NCBI GenBank assembly: GCA_963969395.1
Contig: OZ017804.1
Span: forward strand, 8,432,001 to 8,496,000
Source of the DNA: Pseudoscleropodium purum
Lineage: Eukaryota; Streptophyta; Bryopsida; Hypnales; Brachytheciaceae
DNA length: 64,000 nucleotides
Direction of reading: 5' to 3'
Shown here piece after piece: positions 59,084 through 64,000 of this stretch (position 1 is its first letter; the number at the start of each line of letters is the position of its first letter). The notes below the pieces were generated by a model. That model was not told the DNA's origin, did no database searches, and worked only from the letters and a program-made list of their open reading frames with translations. The translations under genes and the position numbers were made by a program.

Positions 59084-61386
59084 ATGGGCGTCTCCAAGAC
59101 GAAACTAGTCTCGACCCACAGATCACTCCTGTCGCCGTTTTTTCTCACATGGCGACCCACGCAAGCGTTTCGCATCGCCAAGGCGCATCCTCTGCTGGTG
59201 GTGGTGACGCTCACGTTTTTCCTGTCGATTCTGCTGGAGCACGCGATCAATATGGTGCCTCGCGGCGGGGAGCCTTTCGACGCGGGCTTCGTCGTGACGG
59301 ACGCGTTTAATCAGTTTCTCAAGCGGCGGCCAGCTGTGAACGACTTTCTCGCCGCCGCCAACACGGTCAGTGACGTACTCACATTACTCAGTCAATTCGA
59401 AATGCCATTTCTAAGTTAGTACTCTAGAAGCACAAAAATCAAGCATCTACACTGTAACTCCCTTAATCTGACTGCTTCTAGGAGATCATCATATTACAGG
59501 TCAAATAGTTTGAATGTGAGACACGTTTGCAAGTTGTTCTGAAATGTTTGTTAACCCCTTAAGGATCAGGGGTGCAAAAAATCGAGTTGTAGAAGCCACC
59601 TAGTGGGCTTGTGGTCCTTTTAGGGTTAACCCTTGAAGAATCATAAGGCCACTAAGTGGCTTCTACAACATTGTTTTTTGCATTGCCAGTCCTTTAGGGG
59701 TTAAAGGAGGGTCAAATTAATGAGGTTTGAGTGGAAGAGCAAAACTTTCATACTACGTTGGAAAATTCAAAATAGAAAATGAAATTTTGAGCTTAGAGTC
59801 AAAATTGCTTTTGCCAATGCTTACACTTCTATGTGAATATGGGAAAACTATATTTTTGAGGAGTGGATTTGCTTTGAGTTGTTGTGGAAACTAAAAAATA
59901 AATCAAAAGTCCAATCACTAGTAAAAAGTTGGTCTTGGAGCACTAATAAGAGTACCAAAGCTTAGTGCCCATACAGGCTTTTAGCACCAAGTTCTAGTAC
60001 TCTCATTGGTGCTCCAAGACCAACTTTCCACTAGTGAATACAAATAGATTGTCAAAGAAGTTGAAAAATTTTCATCCTTGTTTCTTATTAGCCTCCTTCT
60101 AAAATTACTTGTCAATAGTTCCAATTCTAAAAAAAAAGGCTCAAAAAAAATGATAAGTGCATTTGAAGTAATTTAGCCTATTTGTGACATATTTGCAAAA
60201 TTGTCCCATCTAGGTTTTTCTTGCTTACAAATGTATTTCTTGTAAAGATGAGAGCCTAGGGTTGATTTTGGATACACTAATTTTCAACACTTTGAAAATT
60301 CATAGTTTATTTAGATGTTGTCAAAAAAAATGCATGCAAATTAAGAAAATCTGAAATCCCAAATTAACCCCAACAAGATGCAATAAAAATTTAGAGAATT
60401 CAATGATGGGGTTCAATCTCAAATTCTTATTCAATTGATTTTAGGTGCAATTACCTTGATGCTTTTGAGGGGGTAGGAATGTCAAATTGGGGCCCTCCCA
60501 TGTAGTATATATAGGAGGATGTCTCTACTAGAAAATTCTGCATTGGAGATCACTATTTCTACATACATGTGTCCCCATTTTCTTTCATATGTACAAACCA
60601 TAAATTGGGTTTTAGCCATTTCACTATTGGCCTATGTCACTGTTTTGTCACCTATTCATTGCTTCTAGTGCTTGATTAATTGAGATTCAACCTAGTTGTG
60701 AATGGAAGGATTTTGAGGAGATCATGATCCGCAAAGCACAACCATCAATGACTCCCCCCTATTCCAATTTCCACTCTAAAAATCCTCTTCTTCATTTCAT
60801 CATCTCTAGTTAGACTGTCCAATCTCTTCACAACTTTGTCTCTCTTCTATACTTATGTTCCCAACATTGTATTGCGTAATAGGTTTTGGTTGCGTTCCAA
60901 ATATTGTACATTATGGCGGCGTGGGTCGTGCAAGGGCGATTACGCCCCGCACTCGCATCGGCCTTCATGTACACCGGCCGCGGGATTCTCGGTTGGTCAA
61001 CACAACTCCCTGTGCCCCGCGACTTTCTCGGGTCAGAGGTCGACTTCCCGGTTGGGAATTCCTCCTTCTTCCTCTTCTTCTCGGGGCACGTCGGCGCGTC
61101 CATCATCGCGGCGTTGGACATGCGTCGCGTGGGGAGGACGCGAGGGGCGATCGTCATCGACGCCATGAACATGGCGCAGACGGTGCGGTTGCTGGCCACC
61201 CGGGGCCACTACACCATTGATCTGGTGAGTGGTGCCGTGGCTGGGTGGGCTTGCTATCACTTGGCGGGCTGGTATCAGCAAGGAATGCTGGAAACTATGA
61301 AGGCGTTGGCTGGAGATGCAAGCAGTAGTGGCGATTCAAATATTCTTGGCTTGGACAGGAAGGATTCTTTACTTGAATCAGATTAG
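59084..61386 (+). CDS. ROD1: Phosphatidylcholine:diacylglycerol cholinephosphotransferase (PDCT/ROD1 type)
   Basis: Two exons, 59084-59365 and 60883-61386, join in phase at ACG|GTCAGT and AG|GTTTTG into 261 residues. The start is the first ATG after an in-frame TAA at 59042. The protein is a membrane enzyme of the lipid phosphatase/phosphotransferase superfamily. It has a hydrophobic segment at 36-55, further segments around 96-110, 154-171 and 208-222, and the family signatures FFLFFSGHVGAS (H163) and ATRGHYTIDLVSG (H203, D207), the expected catalytic His-His-Asp. RGILGWSTQLPVPRDFLGS and LDMRRV also match plant ROD1. The enzyme swaps the phosphocholine head group between phosphatidylcholine and diacylglycerol in the ER, feeding fatty acids desaturated on phosphatidylcholine into storage lipid. 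It is shorter at the N-terminus than Arabidopsis ROD1 (about 300). Exons are GC-rich, the intron AT-rich. Confidence 0.9.
59551..59704. mobile_element. TTAA-flanked palindromic MITE (2 x 75 bp)
   Basis: Two 75-bp units lie head to head, sharing a central TTAA (59626-59629). The outer ends are TTAACCCCTTAAGGATC and CAGTCCTTTAGGGGTTAA. Inside, gttgtagaagccac-tagtgg is answered by ccactaagtggcttctacaac. Each unit also has CCC/GGG tips next to TTAA at both ends. The tips match those of the 938-bp family at 49153. Confidence 0.75.
59916..60036. mobile_element. CACTAG-ended hairpin MITE (121 bp)
   Basis: It begins CACTAGTAAAAAGTTGGTCT and ends with the near-exact inverse, agaccaactttccactagtg. The inverted arms go on through tggagcacta-taagagtac. 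AAT lies on both sides (59913-59915, 60037-60039) as a 3-bp duplication. There is no open frame. It lies inside the PDCT intron. Confidence 0.85.
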
Positions 61387-61410
61387 CTGCCCAACTTCAG
61401 AGATTCAATT

Positions 61411-61478
61411 CTTGTTTTTTTGAAACATACAATCTTCAAGGGTTGCAGCGAGGACTGACATGACACATCCATGGCAAC
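61411..61478 (-). repeat. SINE 3' fragment in the PDCT 3' flank
   Basis: The stretch tttgaaacatacaatcttca-aggg resembles the 3' body of the SINE at 27954-28190 and lies 25 bp after the PDCT stop. It is only a short, imperfect match, so the family link is tentative. Confidence 0.35.
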
Positions 61479-61479
61479 T

Positions 61480-62180
61480 AGATTTTAGCTGGAATTATAC
61501 GCTATGGGGAGACTCAAGTCACAACACTAATATTATTTGAGTAGTCTTATGTGAAATTTCATTCATTGACAAATAATGGCAATACTCCATGCACCATTTT
61601 CCCATTCATTTCCTTCTTTAACCCTCTAAAGTCCAAGACTAGTATAGATTTCAAACCGCACCATCTAAACATAGAAGTGCCAAGTTTGTGGAATACTACC
61701 ATTTTTACGAAATTTGGTTTCTTCTTTATGAAGGATCTTAGATTTGGAGTCTCAGTTTCTTCTATTTCTTCCACTTTTTCCTTCTTTCTCTACATTTGAT
61801 GAGTCCAAGGTGGTTGTAATTGATTGTGTGAGGTTAGAAGTGGAGCACCAACATATGATAGAAATATCAATGCCATTTTCAAAGGTTTTTGTTTAAGATT
61901 TTTGTTGTGTGTCACATTGAATTTCATTCCATTCTTTGTTGGCAACAATTTACCAGGCTTATTACTCTAGATTATTGCAATTTTTTCCCTTTTGAGGGAT
62001 TATTGAGAAAGGTGATGTTTGGGGTCAGAAATATTGGTGCCTTTTCTATGTCAATTGTTAGAGGAATTGAAGAAAAGAACTGACAATGATCAGAGCCTCT
62101 AGTACATTGGCCAAGGGTCTGACCGCTTGCCAAATTGGGATGACAAGTGTTCAAAATATTTTCATGGCATTCAAATATTC
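61480..62180. other. Intergenic, no gene recognised
   Basis: TTAACCCTCTAAAGTCCAAG at 61618-61637 resembles a single end of the TTAA family, with no partner end nearby. The frames show no motif. Confidence 0.35.
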
Positions 62181-62185
62181 TACAC

Positions 62186-62483
62186 TAAATAGTGAAATTA
62201 GGTTGTCCAAATAATTAGGTTGCCTACCCCCCAAAAGTTACTTTACAAGCCATCAAATTGTCAACAAACATTTGTACATATATTTCCATTCACACATATG
62301 GAGGTTCATGAGTCTCAATAACAATAACTCTTCAAAAGTAGTACATTTTTATACAATAATAGTAAATATTCATAGTATCAAATGTTGAGAAATCAGTGTA
62401 GGGCAACCTAATTTCACTATTTACAGTAGTATAGTTGCACTACCTTCAACAAACTCTTTTAAGTTCCTAATTTCACTATTTAG
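62186..62483. mobile_element. Inverted-repeat element, 20-bp perfect arms plus a third arm
   Basis: taaatagtgaaattaggttg at 62186-62205 is exactly inverted at 62404-62423. A third, partial copy of the arm (cctaatttcactatttag) lies at 62466-62483. The interior is AT-rich and non-coding. The outline is of a MITE with one duplicated end. No target duplication was identified. Confidence 0.55.
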
Positions 62484-62739
62484 TATGTTGAACTACCCTC
62501 AACAAACACGACTCTTCATTCATGACGGTCTTCAAATGCATGTTATTGTTATTTCCTAAAGGACCAAATGTTGTTTTTGGCAATGGATTGATTTTGGGCA
62601 AGTGCATGTGAATGGAGATTTCCTTATTTTTGGACCAAATTTTAATAGAAGATGTGGATGAAGAATATCTTTCATGTGCACTAAATTTCAAAACATTTGA
62701 AAATATGAATCAAAAGTTATAGCCTAGTATGTAGTTTGT

Positions 62740-63511
62740 TTCTTAACCTCAGGCAATCCAAGCAAATCTGAAAAAATCATTTTTTTTCAAAATTTAAATT
62801 TGAAATTGGTTTTCTAGATTTCTATATACATTAAAAGCTTGGAATCATTCCATTTGGATCAATGAGTCAAAAGTTATGAGGTATTTTAGTTTGTAGGCAG
62901 TTATAGATTCACTTCTCTAAAATAAATTTTGAAGTCCTTTATTGAACTCAATTTTCAATATTTTTGGAAAAAATAAAACCATTAGGTGAAGATTTTTTAT
63001 TACAACATTACAACCATTAGGTGAAGATTGTTTATTACAACATTACAACCATTGGGATTGGCATTTTTCAATTCCATACATAAATTGTTAATAATTTAGT
63101 ATTTTGAACCATTTGCTACATCTTTCTACTTACTATTTTTTTCCTATATGTTGTACAATTCCAAATGATCTAAAAATATTCAAGCATGTAGCCATCATGT
63201 CTTGAAGAATGAATCCAAGGAGTTGCAATCATTTTGAACATTGTTTCATACAAATGTGACCTTGTGAAGTTCAGCTGCCCGTTTTTTCACAAGGACAAAA
63301 AAATGATTTTTGTCACCTGAAACACTAATATCTTGCAATCTACACGGTGGAAATTTCTGAAATTTTTACCACATCTTTTAAAACTAGTTTACTACAAGAT
63401 CTTATGGTTACATGTGTCCAAAAAAAAATTCTAAATTTTGAAACTTGTATATGAAATGGCAGTTTTGAAGCATTTTTGGCAAAAACGTAGTCAAGGAACT
63501 TTAGGGGTTAT
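62740..63511 (-). mobile_element. TTAA-flanked family, copy D (left end lost)
   Basis: The copy is inverted relative to 49153-50090. Landmarks are aatcattccatttggat, ttgaagtcctttatt, ttgtacaattccaaatgat, caagcatgtagcca, cttgaagaatgaatcca, caatctacac and tactacaagatctta. The end is ctttagggg-TTAT (63508-63511), one base off TTAA. It contains its own 34-bp tandem duplication at about 62978-63045 (accattaggtgaagatt units). Confidence 0.6.
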
Positions 63512-64000
63512 TATTATTATTTCTCATGGCACTCAATCTTAAGTTTAATGAGTTTTATCCTAAATTCCACTTGGTGATTGATAAATCGACTATTTGTTGA
63601 ACACATTCAATGAGCATACTTAGGTGGGTGACAAGAATCACAGGGCTTTCCAAAAATACTACCTTTGTTTCTGAAAAAGCCCCCTGTTTCTTTTATAAAA
63701 CATAAAGAAAACATGGGACTTTTTCAGAAGCAGTAGATGTAAACTTTTAGCGCATCAAATTTGGCTAGTTCCGATGCAGATGCTCTTGGAACCGAGGGCA
63801 GCTTCTTCATACTTTAGAAAGAAAAAAAAAATCTGGTGTGGAGTAGGTGGAGGATACGGCCGAGACTTTGAAATCCAATCTGAAGTATGATTTTGTACTT
63901 GTCTCTCAAGTCACGGGTCCTAACAATGCGCAAGAATCGACATGAAAATTGGAAAGTACTGCATGTCCAACAGAAAAAGTACATTCATTTGTTGCCCTGA
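63512..64000. other. Right edge, no gene recognised
   Basis: AT-rich to about 63,720, then of mixed composition. No ORF or repeat boundary is supported. Confidence 0.35.

Larger units (their letters stand above)
59366..60882 (+). other. PDCT intron, carrying two MITEs
   Basis: The 1,517-bp phase-0 intron begins GTCAGT and ends taatag. It contains the TTAA palindrome at 59551-59704 and the CACTAG hairpin at 59916-60036. The rest is AT-rich without recognisable content. Confidence 0.8.

Noticed and set aside
60836..61281. Long alternative frames over PDCT exon 2
   Set aside because: They are shadows of the GC-rich exon. Only the frame with SGHVGAS and RGHYTIDL has family motifs.
1..64000. CRISPR arrays, operons, riboswitches
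   Set aside because: The window is plant nuclear DNA. The tandem arrays have no unique spacers of constant length, and no prokaryotic gene layout is present.

Overview
The window is AT-rich, gene-poor nuclear DNA of a land plant. Two host genes can be read with confidence. One encodes a secreted dirigent-family protein (minus strand, about 26.4-27.3 kb). The other encodes a two-exon phosphatidylcholine:diacylglycerol cholinephosphotransferase (PDCT/ROD1 type, plus strand, 59.1-61.4 kb). Dirigent proteins point to an embryophyte. The large share of old, broken transposons, the low GC and the ZNF862-like hAT remnant suggest a non-flowering lineage (moss, liverwort, lycophyte or similar), but the sequence alone does not fix the species.

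Layout. 0-1 kb: 5' part of a decayed LINE (zinc-knuckle ORF1, then start of an endonuclease). 4.6-6.8 kb: small tandem duplications. 6.9-8.3 kb: decayed hAT (ZNF862-like) transposase on the minus strand. 8.3-20.1 kb: mostly non-coding, with members of a dispersed 250-bp repeat. 20.1-25.5 kb: a CACTA (En/Spm) element with long terminal inverted repeats and a TAA target duplication. It carries an 11-copy subterminal array, a second internal 3' end and the C-terminal third of a TNP2-type transposase. 26.4-27.3 kb: dirigent gene with a repeat-filled 5'-UTR intron. 27.95-28.19 kb: a tRNA-derived SINE. 30.4-36.8 kb: several copies of a TTAA-flanked non-autonomous family, repeated again at 49.2-50.1 kb and 62.7-63.5 kb. 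39.7-40.3 kb and 42.8-43.9 kb: remnants of unrecognised coding sequence. 41.1 and 47.5 kb: two hairpin CACTAG-type MITEs. 48.5 kb: a 263-bp GC-rich hAT-like element with a perfect 8-bp duplication. 50.2-55.7 kb: a complete but dead Copia retrotransposon on the minus strand. 58.0-58.9 kb: a five-copy, roughly 200-bp tandem array directly upstream of the PDCT gene. The PDCT intron holds two more MITEs.

The most unusual signal is the TTAA-flanked family. Its ends read TTAA-CCCCTAAAGG on both sides, as in piggyBac-type transposons, and a 154-bp palindromic relative sits in the PDCT intron. I cannot link it to any transposase in the window. The two host genes have no visible functional link. PDCT would act in the ER on phosphatidylcholine/diacylglycerol exchange, and the dirigent protein in the cell wall or apoplast. 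All identifications rest on reading motifs and comparing sequence by eye; no search was run.
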